From assembly GCF_000306115.2 (NCBI RefSeq), contig NZ_AKWX02000004.1:310001-374000 (forward strand): a stretch of DNA of 64,000 nt, given 5' to 3'. This document shows positions 19,668 to 29,288 of this stretch, one piece after another. A program made the position numbers and the translations under genes. The DNA comes from Leptospira wolffii serovar Khorat str. Khorat-H2 (GTDB lineage: Bacteria; Spirochaetota; Leptospiria; Leptospirales; Leptospiraceae). The notes beneath the pieces are model-generated. The model had not been told where the DNA came from and ran no database searches. It saw nothing but the letters and a program-made list of their open reading frames with translations. Position 1 is the first letter of the stretch. Every line of letters starts with the position of its first letter.

Positions 19668-21530
19668 TCAGTCGATTTCATGGTTCTTTGCGGGAAATCT
19701 AATGCTCAGTTTTTTTCCTTCTTTCCGATTCCACTGTATCGTGCCCTTTAATTGCTGAACCAAAAGTTGAACGAGTTGCAAGCCGGATCCTTCGGAGGAA
19801 TCCGGATGGAAACCCTCCGGAAAAGGAAGTCCGTCGTCCCAGATAGAGAGGTAGATAATTCCATTTTCCTTATATAGATCCGCATAAACGCTCCCGGTTT
19901 GGTCGGAGGGGAATCCGTATTTCAATATATTCGTAATCAATTCGTTGACGATTAGGCCGATGGGGACCGCGCTTTTCGCTTCGATTTTTAGGAACTCCAA
20001 TCTTTGCCGTAATAAAATCCTTTCCGGATCCACTAAGAAGGCCTTGAAAAGGGTAGAGATGATTTTCTCGATATATTCGTCTAGGCGGATACGATTCGAA
20101 CTTCCGGAGGTATAGAGCTGGTCGTAAAGACTCCCTATGGAATGGATTCGATTCACTATGCTATCCAGGGTGGTTTCTACCACTTCGTTTTTGGATTTAT
20201 TCCCGGAGATTTCCACGATGCTTGCGATCATATTGATGCTGTTTTTCACTCTATGCTGGAGCTCTTTAAACAGAGATTCCCGTTCTTCCAGATCTTGGGA
20301 CAATGTTTCTACCGCCAGTTTCACCTCGGTGATATCCACACAGGAGCCTATGAAACCGGTAAAAACCCCGCTTTCGTCCTGGATAGGAAGCCCGTTGTCC
20401 TGGATCCATCTCCATTCTCCTTTTCGATTCCGAAGGCGATAACTCATCTGGAAGGGGAGTCTCGCTTCGAAATGCTCGTGGTAGATCTGGATGCATTCTT
20501 CTAAATCTTCCGGGTGGACTCCTTGCGCCCAGCCGTCTCCCATTTCTTCTTGCATGCTTCTCCCTGTGAACTCCAGCCAGGTCTGGTTGAACCAGTCGCA
20601 TTTTTTATCCAGACCGGCCATCCAAATCATGACCGGAGCCGCATTGGCGACTCTTCTGAATCTAGTTTCGCTTTCTCTAATATTCCTTAAAAGCCTTTGT
20701 TCTTTTGTGATGTCCCGAAAAACGAGTACGGAACCGACGACGAAGCCTCTTTCCGAACGAATCGGAGCGGAGGTGTCGGAAATGAAATATTCCTGTCCGT
20801 TTTTGGAATAGAGAAGCGTTTCCCGATCCAATCCGATCAGTCGCTTGGAAGGGCGGGCGGCGTCGATCGGGTTGCGAAGCCGTCTACCTGTTCGGGTATT
20901 GAAGACTTTAAAGACTTTTTCGATCGGTTCGCCGATCGCATCATGGAGATTCCAGCCAGTTAAGGACTCCGCCACGTAATTCATATTCGTAATATTTCCT
21001 AGCTCGTCCGTGGAAATGACTCCGTCGCCGATGGATCTTAGAGTTGCCTCCAGTAGTTCCTGATTTTCTTTCAGTGATTCTTCGCTTCTTTTCAATCTTA
21101 GGTGGGATTCATAGAGTTGGAACGCCATCTTGATGGATGCGAGTAGTACATTCTCCCCGGAATCCTTGACTACGTAACCGTAGGATGTGATTTTTTCCGT
21201 CTTAGCCACGACTTCCGGTTCCGTATGACTGGAAAGAAAAACGATCGGAATATCCCGGACTTGCAAAATTTTTAATGCAGCTTGGGTTCCGTCCTCTTCT
21301 CCCCGCAAATCGATATCCATGAGTATTAAGTTTATCGAATAATCATTTAAGGCCAGATCCGTCGCTTCCTTTGCGGAATAGGCGGTAAGAACTCGAAAGC
21401 CGCATTTCTCGAGCCTTTGCGATTCGGAAAGAGCGATGATCGCCTCGTCTTCCACGAGGAGGATGGTCTTCCTACCGCTACCTTTTTCCAAAAAATCAGG
21501 TAATAGAATATGTGCTTCACTCTGGATCAT
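19668..21530 (-). CDS. Hybrid sensor: receiver-PAS-PAS-HisKA_2 histidine kinase
   Basis: About 620 residues. An N-terminal receiver domain (TILLVEDEAIIALSESQRL; phospho-acceptor Asp in LILMDIDLRG; Lys in YGYVVKDSG) is followed by a PAS domain (SIGDGVISTDELGNITNMNY) and a second PAS/PAC (VMIWMAGLDKKCDWFN). Last come a HisKA_2 dimerisation domain (KELQHRVKNSINMIAS, with His as the phosphorylation site) and a HATPase domain (NELITNILKYGFP, WDDGLPFPEGF, GSGLQLVQLLV). The REC-first order is typical of two-component phosphorelay intermediates controlling the general stress response or light signalling. The ATG at 21530 is chosen because the receiver begins soon after. In-frame ATGs up to 21614 would add an unrelated N-terminus. 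Confidence 0.9.
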   Translation of the reverse strand: MIQSEAHILLPDFLEKGSGRKTILLVEDEAIIALSESQRLEKCGFRVLTAYSAKEATDLALNDYSINLILMDIDLRGEEDGTQAALKILQVRDIPIVFLSSHTEPEVVAKTEKITSYGYVVKDSGENVLLASIKMAFQLYESHLRLKRSEESLKENQELLEATLRSIGDGVISTDELGNITNMNYVAESLTGWNLHDAIGEPIEKVFKVFNTRTGRRLRNPIDAARPSKRLIGLDRETLLYSKNGQEYFISDTSAPIRSERGFVVGSVLVFRDITKEQRLLRNIRESETRFRRVANAAPVMIWMAGLDKKCDWFNQTWLEFTGRSMQEEMGDGWAQGVHPEDLEECIQIYHEHFEARLPFQMSYRLRNRKGEWRWIQDNGLPIQDESGVFTGFIGSCVDITEVKLAVETLSQDLEERESLFKELQHRVKNSINMIASIVEISGNKSKNEVVETTLDSIVNRIHSIGSLYDQLYTSGSSNRIRLDEYIEKIISTLFKAFLVDPERILLRQRLEFLKIEAKSAVPIGLIVNELITNILKYGFPSDQTGSVYADLYKENGIIYLSIWDDGLPFPEGFHPDSSEGSGLQLVQLLVQQLKGTIQWNRKEGKKLSIRFPAKNHEID

Positions 21531-22265
21531 TCTTTTTCTCGAAAATATTATGTCATTAAATTGTCTAATATGAATTATTTTGACACATTTTGCCATGGAA
21601 GAAGGACTAGGCAAGCAAAACTGACCGCTATAATTAAATTAGCGAGGGAGCTGCCAGAAACTAGGAGGCAAGCGCCTTGTTTTAGTGCTTTATAAACTTT
21701 TTATGTCGCAAAAAAAGAAGGAGGTACTACATCCCCATCGAGATAGAGGGCGGACGGCTTCGTTTCAGATCACGGTTTAGGGCGGATTCTCGTAAAAGCG
21801 AGAACCGAGCTCTTCGCTCCAATCTGGGCCGCAAGGCGCCCCAGGATTTCCGCTTCGATCTCTTCCGCGGGCTGCAATATTGAGAGTTAGTGATAGAATC
21901 GAAAATGGAAATCGATTCCTAGTGAACCGAATCTCATCACGAAATTCTAAATTCTATCCGGGGATGAAAGAATGGAGCTTATATTTAAGATCTTGAGGTA
22001 ATACGTAAATATCTTCAAAAAAAGTCGGCTTTCTTTGAAACGACTCGAAAAGTAGATCATTCGGTGATACGTAACTTTTTCAAAAATTTTCCCGCAAGCC
22101 CGCCCCCCACCCGGGCGGGGGGATTTTATATGTAGGAACTTTTATGGTGGAGCGAAGGGAACCGCAATAGGGAAATTTTAACCTACCGCAATGAACTGGC
22201 TATAAGAGGGCCTCGAAAGTTTTCACCGGCAGAGATTATGTGTCCGAGAGTTATCATACGACGAG

Positions 22266-22316
22266 TTGCCGTTACGCAGTTTGCCATCCTGGCAAACTTG
22301 GCTCCACGGCGTCTTT
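22266..22316. repeat. Direct repeat A, copy 1 (51 bp)
   Basis: Identical to 22633-22683 (offset 367). It contains the perfect hairpin GTTTGCC-ATCCT-GGCAAAC. It lies in the gene-free stretch upstream of the CAT tRNA. Confidence 0.85.
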
Positions 22317-22433
22317 GGCGACGCTCTCTTCCGCAGCGACCCTAGAAGCGAGGAAACGACCACCGTAGGTGAGTCGGTGACATCCGAAGGATGGCAAACT
22401 CCATGCACTCTGTTAGACACCAACAGAGTCGTC

Positions 22434-22515
22434 ACGGATCGCTGCAAATGCTTTCGCACAAAAGCTTCAAGTCCTTCTGGACTTTGTTTTTGATTTTTGG
22501 GAATTCTTTCTTGGG
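22434..22515. repeat. Direct repeat B, copy 1 (82 bp)
   Basis: Identical base for base to 22733-22814 (offset 299). It carries TTCAAGTCCTTCTGG (22466-22480), the same text as the T arm and acceptor edge of the CAT tRNA in opposite orientation, inside the hairpin AAGTCC-TTCT-GGACTT. After its last GGG the two copies diverge: this one continues TTTCGCAGCG, the other continues into the tRNA 3' end. Confidence 0.85.
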
Positions 22516-22578
22516 TTTCGCAGCGACTTTAGGAGCGAGAAAGCGACCGTTAGAGTCGCTGACCATAGGTCAATGTGT

Positions 22579-22599
22579 GAAGGACTTGAACCTTCGACC
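22579..22599 (-). repeat. tRNA T-arm fragment
   Basis: These 21 bases match 22819-22839, the T-arm region of the CAT tRNA, exactly. The flanking bases do not complete a cloverleaf: there is no pairing 5' acceptor strand or anticodon arm, so it is a fragment and not a working tRNA. Confidence 0.7.
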
Positions 22600-22632
22600 T
22601 GGAAGACAATGGGTTTATAGCGATGAATGGAC

Positions 22633-22683
22633 TTGCCGTTACGCAGTTTGCCATCCTGGCAAACTTGGCTCCACGGCGTCTTT
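22633..22683. repeat. Direct repeat A, copy 2 (51 bp)
   Basis: Identical to 22266-22316, including the GTTTGCC/GGCAAAC hairpin. The two copies differ just after the shared GCGTCTTT. Confidence 0.85.
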
Positions 22684-22732
22684 TGTGCGCGCTTCACCAT
22701 CCCTGGCTCGCGGCGCATTTGCGACGCTCTCT

Positions 22733-22888
<156 letters not shown>

Positions 22889-22928
22889 GCTCCAGTTTTT
22901 TACGGGTGGGTCGGGTTTCAAGCGGATT

Positions 22929-23426
22929 TTATGGATTGGGGTTCAAGTATCGGGTGTAGTCGTAGAACCAGGTACGCAGATCTTGGCGTTCTTTGTAATA
23001 GGCGATGTAGACTGTGTAAGCTTGGTCCCTCTTCCGGAGTAGATAAAAGATGATTTGTAAGGGGTTTCCACCGGAGACATCTTCCTTGGTCCACCTCCAG
23101 ATTTCGATCTCGTCGGAGGAAAATTTTTCCGGCGCTTTTTCCGGAAATACTGCTTCTAAGGACTTGTTGCCGGTTTCCTCGTCCCCGGCCCGGTCTAGTT
23201 TTCTCCAGACCACCATCCAGGGTCTGTCTTTGAGAGGAACCGCTCTCCACCTCTTTCTGGATTCGGTTCGAACAAGCGCCTTTTCCGGAAAATCGATTTG
23301 TAGGAAGTTCTCTTTGAATTTTTCCCCCACCTGGTAGACTTTCTGGTCCGGATCCAAAGGAACCGAGAATGCTGAGTAGGTTATAAGAATGAGAATCGGG
23401 AAGAATGTCCCAGAAAAACGGATCAA
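22929..23426 (-). CDS. Exported hypothetical protein
   Basis: 165 residues beginning with a clear signal peptide (MIRFSGTFFPILILITYSAFSV, cleavage near FS-VPLD). The rest is charged and Trp/Tyr-rich (KRWRAVPLKDRPWMVVWRKL, IEIWRWTKEDV, WFYDYTRYLNPNP), predicted beta-rich and periplasmic. I do not recognise the family. It overlaps the upstream gene by 4 bases (ATGA coupling), is the last gene of a four-gene minus-strand operon with a response regulator and a HEAT-repeat protein, and ends 44 bases before the tRNA. Confidence 0.75.
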   Translation of the reverse strand: MIRFSGTFFPILILITYSAFSVPLDPDQKVYQVGEKFKENFLQIDFPEKALVRTESRKRWRAVPLKDRPWMVVWRKLDRAGDEETGNKSLEAVFPEKAPEKFSSDEIEIWRWTKEDVSGGNPLQIIFYLLRKRDQAYTVYIAYYKERQDLRTWFYDYTRYLNPNP

Positions 23427-23917
23427 AGTAGAATTTCCTCTAAAATCAACTCCTTGTATTGCTTGAGCTGGAAGACCGGAACGGATTGTTTACCTTTCTT
23501 CTCTTCCAGAGTTTCTTCTCCCTTTTTCTTAAATTTTTGGATCGTATTATTCTCAAAAATCAGAAGGCCCAAGTATTCCCCGCTTACTTCGTAGGGCGCC
23601 CCTCCGGCGAGTCTGGAAACATATTTCCTCAACCGTCTATCGAATTTATTCTCCCTATATTTATAATATACCATATGCCCGTTCCAATCATAGAACACGG
23701 CATAATTTCCTTGGATACCTTGGTAGAATAACTTCAGATTTTCCGGAAAATCGGGCTTAGATTGGGTAAGTCCTTCTTTGATGTCCAGGGTGCGAGCTTC
23801 CTTGAGAGGAATCGTTCCTCTGTAGGTATTTCCCGCAGGTTCTCCTAGGACGGTTCCGGTCCAGCTTAAGATTAGAATCGCTAATAAAGCCAGGATTTGG
23901 AAACGACCGACGAACAT
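23423..23917 (-). CDS. Exported hypothetical protein
   Basis: 164 residues with a signal peptide (ILALLAILILSWTGTVLGEPA). The mature part contains FYQGIQGNYAVFYDWNGHMVYYKY and a Lys/Glu-rich segment before the end, VFQLKQYKELILEEILL. No known domain is evident. It starts 3 bases after the stop of the HEAT-repeat gene and overlaps the next secreted protein gene by 4 bases, so expression is coupled. The two neighbouring secreted proteins of nearly equal size may form a complex or act on the cell surface; that is inference. Confidence 0.75.
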   Translation of the reverse strand: MFVGRFQILALLAILILSWTGTVLGEPAGNTYRGTIPLKEARTLDIKEGLTQSKPDFPENLKLFYQGIQGNYAVFYDWNGHMVYYKYRENKFDRRLRKYVSRLAGGAPYEVSGEYLGLLIFENNTIQKFKKKGEETLEEKKGKQSVPVFQLKQYKELILEEILL

Positions 23918-23920
23918 GAC

Positions 23921-25348
23921 TTAGTCGTTTTCCAGGTCCTCGGATTCCGGTCCGGAAGGTTTTCCACCGCCACCGCTTCCGCCTCCACCGGAGCTAGGAC
24001 CTTCTCCTCCTCCAGACGAGGATCCGCTTCCGCTTAAAGGAACCGGATTGTTGGAAGAACCTTCTCCATCGCTACTAGGGCGGGATCTTCTGGAACCTCC
24101 CGATTTTCGAATTCCTCCCTTGGAGGAAGAATCGGACGCTTTCGGATCCGCACTCGGCGGAACGAAATTCGGATCCAATTTTTTGCGCAACTGGTCCAGC
24201 GCGTTCTGGGCCGCACGCTTCACCTTCTCACTCGGATCCCTTTGGGCCTTGTATTCTAAAATTTCGATCACCGCCGGATCTTCCGTTTCCGCCAAATGCT
24301 TGATGGCCCGGAGTCTCACCATCGCGTCGTCGTCTCTCGCGAAGGAATATAATTCCTCTATGATTTCCTTATCTCCCAGAGAGACGAGTGCGGTAATCGT
24401 GTGTATCTTTAGCGCCTGGTAATCCTGGATATCGTTTTTGGATTTTAGATTACGGATCTTATCGAGTAGTTCCCGAAGAGGAGAAACGGCCGCTGAGGAT
24501 TTGATCTTACCTAAAGCGTTCACGGAATAGGCTCGAATCGTAATCGGTTCCTTTTCGTCTTTTACCGTCGCGATGAGCAGGTCCTCCACGGATTTGTTCT
24601 TCACTTTACCGAAATATAATGCAATTTGAGCCCTTACTTCGGGGTCATTGAATTTTTCCTGGAACCTCGCTTCTAAAATCGAAGAGGCTTCGCTTGCGTT
24701 CGGAAATTCGGACAGTGCGTCTATGAGTGCGACTAGGAAATTGGAATTCTTGGTGAAATCCTGGGATTTGAGTAGATCCGTCATCGGAGCCACTCCGGAT
24801 TCGAGTTTCAGCTTTCGGATCACATAGACCGCTTCCTTTTGCACATCCTGTTGGTCGTGTTTCAGTAGCGCTACGATTTTATCCTCGAATTTATTGAGTC
24901 CTAAAATCCCGGAGATTCTAAGAGCGTAAATCCGCATGGACCAGTCCGGATCCCTGGAAAGAATCACTCCGATCTGATCGTATAATTCTCCCGCTTCTTC
25001 CTTGGGGAAATCCTCTAATTCGCGGATGGCCGAGGCTCTTTCCTTGGTGGTTCCGTATTTTAGAATTTTCGCAAGAACTTCCTTTTTCTTTTTAATCTGC
25101 TCTTCGGTGTATTTCGGTTTGGGCGGTGCTTCCTTAGCGCCCAAGGAGGTTCCGATTATTATACCGGTAACCAGACAGATTCCGGCAAACAGTCGAACGG
25201 ATTGGGAAAAGGATAGAGCGGATCGGGATTTTAGACGATTCTTTCCAGAAAGACCGAGGCGATCGTTTAGAGTAATGGACTTACTCTCCGCTTTGTTGCA
25301 GCTTCCGGTTTTCTTCTTCGAGGTCCTTGATTCTTCTGTTAAGTTCAT
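23921..25348 (-). CDS. HEAT-repeat protein with Ser/Gly-rich tail, membrane-anchored or exported
   Basis: 475 residues. After a basic region comes one hydrophobic segment ([19 protein letters not shown], about 52-70), then HEAT-type helical pairs from about 85 to 385 ([73 protein letters not shown]). The last 80 residues are Ser/Gly/Pro-rich low complexity. The only canonical start, ATG at 25348, overlaps the response regulator gene by 68 bp and leaves an unusually long basic stretch before the hydrophobic segment. A non-ATG start just after 25281 would give a normal signal peptide. It is probably a periplasmic scaffold. Confidence 0.75.
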   Translation of the reverse strand: MNLTEESRTSKKKTGSCNKAESKSITLNDRLGLSGKNRLKSRSALSFSQSVRLFAGICLVTGIIIGTSLGAKEAPPKPKYTEEQIKKKKEVLAKILKYGTTKERASAIRELEDFPKEEAGELYDQIGVILSRDPDWSMRIYALRISGILGLNKFEDKIVALLKHDQQDVQKEAVYVIRKLKLESGVAPMTDLLKSQDFTKNSNFLVALIDALSEFPNASEASSILEARFQEKFNDPEVRAQIALYFGKVKNKSVEDLLIATVKDEKEPITIRAYSVNALGKIKSSAAVSPLRELLDKIRNLKSKNDIQDYQALKIHTITALVSLGDKEIIEELYSFARDDDAMVRLRAIKHLAETEDPAVIEILEYKAQRDPSEKVKRAAQNALDQLRKKLDPNFVPPSADPKASDSSSKGGIRKSGGSRRSRPSSDGEGSSNNPVPLSGSGSSSGGGEGPSSGGGGSGGGGKPSGPESEDLEND

Positions 25349-25772
25349 TGATTAAGTGTTGATTCTCCAGGTTCTGCCGGAACTTTTCGATCAGGGATCG
25401 GATATCGTTCGTTAGATCCTCTATATTCCAAGGTTTTTCCACGTATCGGCTCAATCCGCCGAAATTTATGGCGTGAATCGCCGAATCTAAGCCTGCCTGT
25501 CCGGTGAGCAGTATCTTGATCGAATCGGGAGAACGTTTATGTACCGATTCTAGGAACTCGGCACCTTTCATCCCGGGCATTACCTGGTCGGTAATGATGA
25601 CTTCGATCACGAATCCGGATGCCTGGATCTCATCCAGTAGGGCCAAGGCCTCTTCGGCGCTCCGGGCAGTTTCGATTTCGTGCGTTTTTCCGAACTCGTT
25701 ATGAAGTTGCTCCTGGAGTGTTTCCAGTACCGACACTTCATCATCGACACAAATAATATAACCTTTATTCAT
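25281..25772 (-). CDS. Single-domain response regulator with coiled-coil tail
   Basis: 163 residues. A receiver domain occupies about 1-125 ([21 protein letters not shown]; phospho-acceptor Asp in [13 protein letters not shown]; Thr in ILLTGQAGL; Lys in [11 protein letters not shown]), the pattern of RpfG-type receivers. No output domain follows, only a coiled coil ([30 protein letters not shown]). It probably works by binding a partner or shuttling phosphate. It is the first gene of a minus-strand operon with the HEAT protein and two secreted proteins. This is an odd combination, suggesting control of an envelope function. Confidence 0.88.
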   Translation of the reverse strand: MNKGYIICVDDEVSVLETLQEQLHNEFGKTHEIETARSAEEALALLDEIQASGFVIEVIITDQVMPGMKGAEFLESVHKRSPDSIKILLTGQAGLDSAIHAINFGGLSRYVEKPWNIEDLTNDIRSLIEKFRQNLENQHLINELNRRIKDLEEENRKLQQSGE

Positions 25773-25868
25773 AATCCTAAGACCGATTCGGCCGTCTGGC
25801 TCCCGGAACTAGAGACTTTGGAGATTTCTCCAAGAATGTCAAGTAGTAAGAATACGGAACTCTCAGGG

Positions 25869-27254
25869 CTAGGTCCGTTCCCGATCCTGGACCCGTTCTA
25901 GTTGCCTGACTTCCCTGGGAACCAGGTCTCGTATATCTTGTGGAATTTCCGGGATCTCCCGGATCCAATTCCTCCATTCCGGAATCGTTCCCGGAAATTC
26001 GGAACCTAACTTTACCAAAGAATTTTCCCAGCCGGAGAGACCTTGCGCATTCTCTCGGATCGAAGAAAGAATTGGGATGGGGCTCCAAGAATGCAAAGAA
26101 TCCAGTACGACCGTTCTCGTTTTCCAACGGGATTCCGGGGAATATCTCGCTGAATAGAGACTCCTTTTTCGATTCAAAAAAAATCGATCGTATCTTTCGT
26201 AACCGCTAGACTTGCAATGAGTCTTTCCCGCTTCTCGGGTAAATCCGACTCCTTTCATACAAACCGCTCCGGCTCCCAAGGCCTGCAATGCGGAGACCGC
26301 TAGTCCCGCCACGTTCAGGATAGGATTTTCTAGGATGGGGGCCCCGGGATAATACCTGGAACCTAAGATCTGGTCCAAAGGATGTGTGGATAGATACAGA
26401 ATTTTCGGATTTTCTAAATCAAAAATTTTTGTGGATCCGCCTAGCCAGGTCAGTATGGGAATCTCTTTCGGGATCTTTTCCGGAAAATGGTAGGAAGTCC
26501 CAAGACCGCTGTCTATGGATAGAATGGCATCCGGACGAATCCCATTCTCCAATAGAAATCCCAAAGACGTATCCGAGGAAAGAAGGAATACATTTTTTCT
26601 ATGCTTCCGAATCCAGGGAATTTCGGATTCTAATTCGGGAGAGGCTCCTAAAAAGCAACCGATCCGATCGGGGCTCGTACTTTGTTTCTTAGCAAGAATT
26701 CTATACTTGTCTTTGTTCCGACTCGTGATTTCCAAATGCCGGAAAAAATTTCTCACCCAAAGTCTTCCGTATTCGTTCTTTGCGAGGATATTCTGGCGGT
26801 CCAATCTTCGATTCTGAAAAAAATCCAGAATCTCTCGGCTCAACTCGGGATACCTTCTTAGGTAATTGGGATGGATGATAACTCTAAGGCTTCGGATTCC
26901 CGGCGGAAGCCAGGCTTCTTGTTTGAGATTTTGAAAATTCTTCCAACCGAAGAAGGGAATATGGCCTTTCCATTCTTCTTTGCAGGATTCGGGGAGAAGG
27001 GACTCTATTTCTCCGAACGGCTCGAGTAGTAGCAGGGAAGTCGCCGGATTTTTCGTTTTTAGGTAAGAAGAAACATGGTATCCGCAACCGACTCCTACTA
27101 GGATAAATAGTTCGTCTGTAGGGAGATTTTGGGGGAAAGAGGAGGAAATTCTCTCTCCTTCTTTTCGAGGATCATGGGTAGAATGGAGAAAGGAGGAGGA
27201 ATTCTCCTCCTTGATATTGAAACTGCCGTCGGATTGCCGGACTAAAAGAAAGAT
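25869..27254 (-). CDS. MptE-like (DUF115) protein lacking a canonical start codon
   Basis: The open frame runs from just after the TAG at 27260-27258 to 25869, about 461 residues. Its first 137 codons read like the DUF115 N-terminus: FLHSTHDPRKEGERI, then FILVGVGCGYHVSSYL. They contain no ATG, GTG or TTG. The first such codon is a TTG at 26843, which would cut off the family-typical N-terminus. ATC at 27254-27252 lies 6 bases after GAGGAG, a good Shine-Dalgarno inside the preceding gene, and is the best candidate start. The C-terminal half has DUF115 core features (FLGASPELESEIPWIRKH, DAILSIDSG, KGVGFTREAGKTHC). The family is related to pterin pyrophosphokinase and Maf-type flagellin glycosylation factors. 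Confidence 0.72.
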   Translation of the reverse strand: MFLLVRQSDGSFNIKEENSSSFLHSTHDPRKEGERISSSFPQNLPTDELFILVGVGCGYHVSSYLKTKNPATSLLLLEPFGEIESLLPESCKEEWKGHIPFFGWKNFQNLKQEAWLPPGIRSLRVIIHPNYLRRYPELSREILDFFQNRRLDRQNILAKNEYGRLWVRNFFRHLEITSRNKDKYRILAKKQSTSPDRIGCFLGASPELESEIPWIRKHRKNVFLLSSDTSLGFLLENGIRPDAILSIDSGLGTSYHFPEKIPKEIPILTWLGGSTKIFDLENPKILYLSTHPLDQILGSRYYPGAPILENPILNVAGLAVSALQALGAGAVCMKGVGFTREAGKTHCKSSGYERYDRFFLNRKRSLYSARYSPESRWKTRTVVLDSLHSWSPIPILSSIRENAQGLSGWENSLVKLGSEFPGTIPEWRNWIREIPEIPQDIRDLVPREVRQLERVQDRERT

Positions 27255-27257
27255 AGA

Positions 27258-27755
27258 CTACTCCTCGTCGTCTTCCTCGGTATCTTCGTCCTCGTCCTCA
27301 TCGTCGTCCGAATCATCCTCGTCTTCATCTTCATCGTCGTCCGAATCGTCTTCGTCATCGTAGGAACTTTCGCCTTCTTCTCCGTCTTCCATATCCATGA
27401 GAGGTTTGGGAGTCTCTTCCGGAATGAAGTCTTCTTCCATATCCTCTTCTGCGATCGGGGCTTGGGGAGCTTCGAAGAGCCCGTTGAATTGGGAATAATT
27501 TGCTCCGGAATTCTGAGCCTCTTGCTCGATGGCAGCTCTTTCTTCCTTGGTTACGTATTTGTACTGAACTTCTTCGTTGGAAAGTGCAAACATGGCCTGA
27601 ACGGCGAGTTTTCTTCCTTTGATTTTTTTAGGGAGTTCTAGTCTGTCGATTCTATCCAGAATTTGGAAGCCAGCTACGGCTCTTTCATACTTGTTTTTTT
27701 TGGCCAGCTCGATTAATGTTACAATATCGAATTCTGAATTCTGGTTTTGGGTCAT
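27258..27755 (-). CDS. RNA polymerase omega-like protein with long acidic tail
   Basis: 165 residues from the ATG at 27755, supported by AGGA 8 bases upstream; an ATG at 27800 lacks one. Residues about 8-75 (NKYERAVAGFQILDRID ... KGRKLAVQAMFALSNEEVQYKY) fit the omega pattern of a YE-A-aa helix followed by KPvvqAl-EI-eGkv-y. Omega assists assembly of the beta' subunit. The last 65 residues are almost only Asp and Glu, unlike standard omega. The identification is moderate; it may simply be an unassigned conserved leptospiral protein. Its 3' end supplies the ribosome binding site of the MptE-like gene. Confidence 0.6.
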   Translation of the reverse strand: MTQNQNSEFDIVTLIELAKKNKYERAVAGFQILDRIDRLELPKKIKGRKLAVQAMFALSNEEVQYKYVTKEERAAIEQEAQNSGANYSQFNGLFEAPQAPIAEEDMEEDFIPEETPKPLMDMEDGEEGESSYDDEDDSDDDEDEDEDDSDDDEDEDEDTEEDDEE

Positions 27756-27885
27756 TTTGTCTTCCTGCGAGGGGATAGAGGCCTTAGAAACTACCATCAT
27801 TCTCGATTTACGTACTCTGTCAATCCCTTATATCCTTGTTTATTCCTTGAATTCCAGGGGGAAGCTACGATTTTGGTAATCGCCA

Positions 27886-28524
27886 ATGGATTCTCAGTGT
27901 AACTCCGATTCCAGGCCTAGTTTCCCCCGTTTTCTGGGGAGTCTCTTCCGCCTACAACTCATTTCGGTCCTCGTTCTCGTCTCTCTGTTAGGAGTCTGTG
28001 CGCCTTCCGAGCAATCCAATCTCGGGGTCCAGTCCTTCGAGGGAATTTCCCTAGAAGGGGAAACGGTTCGCATCTCGGATATAAAAGCCGAGAGAATCGC
28101 ATTGAACGTCTACGGTCCGAACTGCCTTCCTTGTGTGAAGGAAGTTCCCGTTCTGAATTATCTGTATTCCGAACTCCAAAAGGATCCTCATATCAAACTC
28201 TATATGGTCGTGGACCCTACTTTATTCTTCGATAATCCGGAGAATATGAACGAGGACGAACTGATCCGAGAGGCGTCCGTCAAAATGAAGGAAGAGATCC
28301 GTAAATACGGGATCAAACTTCCCGTACTTATCATGAAGAATTCCTTTCGGATTTCCAGAACGGACGGACTCGTGACGGGAACTCCGGAAACTCTTTTATT
28401 TAAGAATAAGCCCTTGGTTTTATATTATAATTTCATCGGTCCGATCAGCGAAGAGGCGGATCCGACCAAGATTCCTCAGGATAAAAAGGTGCTGTTTTTC
28501 AAACGTATGGCTGGTCAATCATGA
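27886..28524 (+). CDS. Thioredoxin-fold lipoprotein, TlpA/ResA-like
   Basis: 212 residues. A hydrophobic stretch ending in LLGVC (C38) fits a spirochaetal lipobox, so the mature protein is probably lipidated. The fold then follows TlpA/Res[21 protein letters not shown], redox pair CLPC at 80-83, and a later segment ([15 protein letters not shown]) whose TGTPET supplies the cis-Pro. It probably reduces or isomerises envelope disulfides or serves cytochrome maturation. It overlaps the amidotransferase gene by 4 bases. It is divergent from the omega-like gene with a 130 bp promoter region between them. Confidence 0.85.
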   Translation: MDSQCNSDSRPSFPRFLGSLFRLQLISVLVLVSLLGVCAPSEQSNLGVQSFEGISLEGETVRISDIKAERIALNVYGPNCLPCVKEVPVLNYLYSELQKDPHIKLYMVVDPTLFFDNPENMNEDELIREASVKMKEEIRKYGIKLPVLIMKNSFRISRTDGLVTGTPETLLFKNKPLVLYYNFIGPISEEADPTKIPQDKKVLFFKRMAGQS

Positions 28525-29216
28525 GATGTTTGATCGTTCGATTCAAGGATTGCGAGGGTCCGGGAACTCTATTAGATTCTTTGCAATCTAGAAAATACAA
28601 GATAACCTATCATAACGCGTACGATTCTAAGATCCAGCTCATGCCGGATGCTCACCAGATGTTCGATCTTTTCGTATTTCTGGGAGGTCCTCAAACGGTT
28701 CATGATCCTTCCCAGTCCGAATTCTTCAAGCCTTGGCTGCAATTGGCCTCTCATTTGGTAAGAATGAAAAATAAGAAGGTGATCGGAATCTGTCTGGGAT
28801 CCCAGATTCTTGCTAAAGCCTTGGGGTCGAATGTTTACACCGGTACGAAGGGACCCGAAGTAGGATTCTCAGATGTGAAAATTTCGGATTCTTCTCTTCC
28901 TGTGTTTTCCAAACTGAACGAAAAGAAATCCTTTCCCGCATTCCATCTGCACGAGGATGTTTTCGATATTCCCGAAAATGCGAATATTCTTTTAGAAGGA
29001 TCCTTCTATCCGAATCAGATGTTCGGGTTCGAGAATCGTATCTTCGGGATCCAATGCCATTTGGAAGTCACGGGTCCGATGTTGGAAGTCTGGAAAAAGG
29101 TTCACTCGGAGTTTATCTCCAAGGCTGGATGGATTCCTGGACCGGAAACGGAGAATCTGAGGTCTCAAATGGAAGAATCCGGACGAGCCTTGTTCGAAGG
29201 AATTCTGGATTTATAA
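28521..29216 (+). CDS. Class I glutamine amidotransferase, GMP-synthase-like
   Basis: 231 residues. A triad-type amidotransferase with the nucleophile in [14 protein letters not shown] and the catalytic His in [12 protein letters not shown], which normally is followed by a Glu two residues on. The stand-alone GATase resembles those annotated as GMP synthase-like or gamma-glutamyl hydrolases (YfeJ/PuuD types). [15 protein letters not shown] marks the oxyanion strand. The natural substrate is unknown. Its start overlaps the lipoprotein gene (ATGA), so they are coupled. secA follows after 72 bases. Confidence 0.88.
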   Translation: MRCLIVRFKDCEGPGTLLDSLQSRKYKITYHNAYDSKIQLMPDAHQMFDLFVFLGGPQTVHDPSQSEFFKPWLQLASHLVRMKNKKVIGICLGSQILAKALGSNVYTGTKGPEVGFSDVKISDSSLPVFSKLNEKKSFPAFHLHEDVFDIPENANILLEGSFYPNQMFGFENRIFGIQCHLEVTGPMLEVWKKVHSEFISKAGWIPGPETENLRSQMEESGRALFEGILDL

Positions 29217-29288
29217 TATTTCCGCGAGTTCCCGGGACGTTTTTCGGGACTTTGTCATTATAGAATTGAAACGATTGATGGTGCATAC

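Noticed and set aside
22577..22625. Second tRNA gene next to the CAT tRNA
   Set aside because: Only the T-arm text is present; acceptor and anticodon stems cannot be formed.
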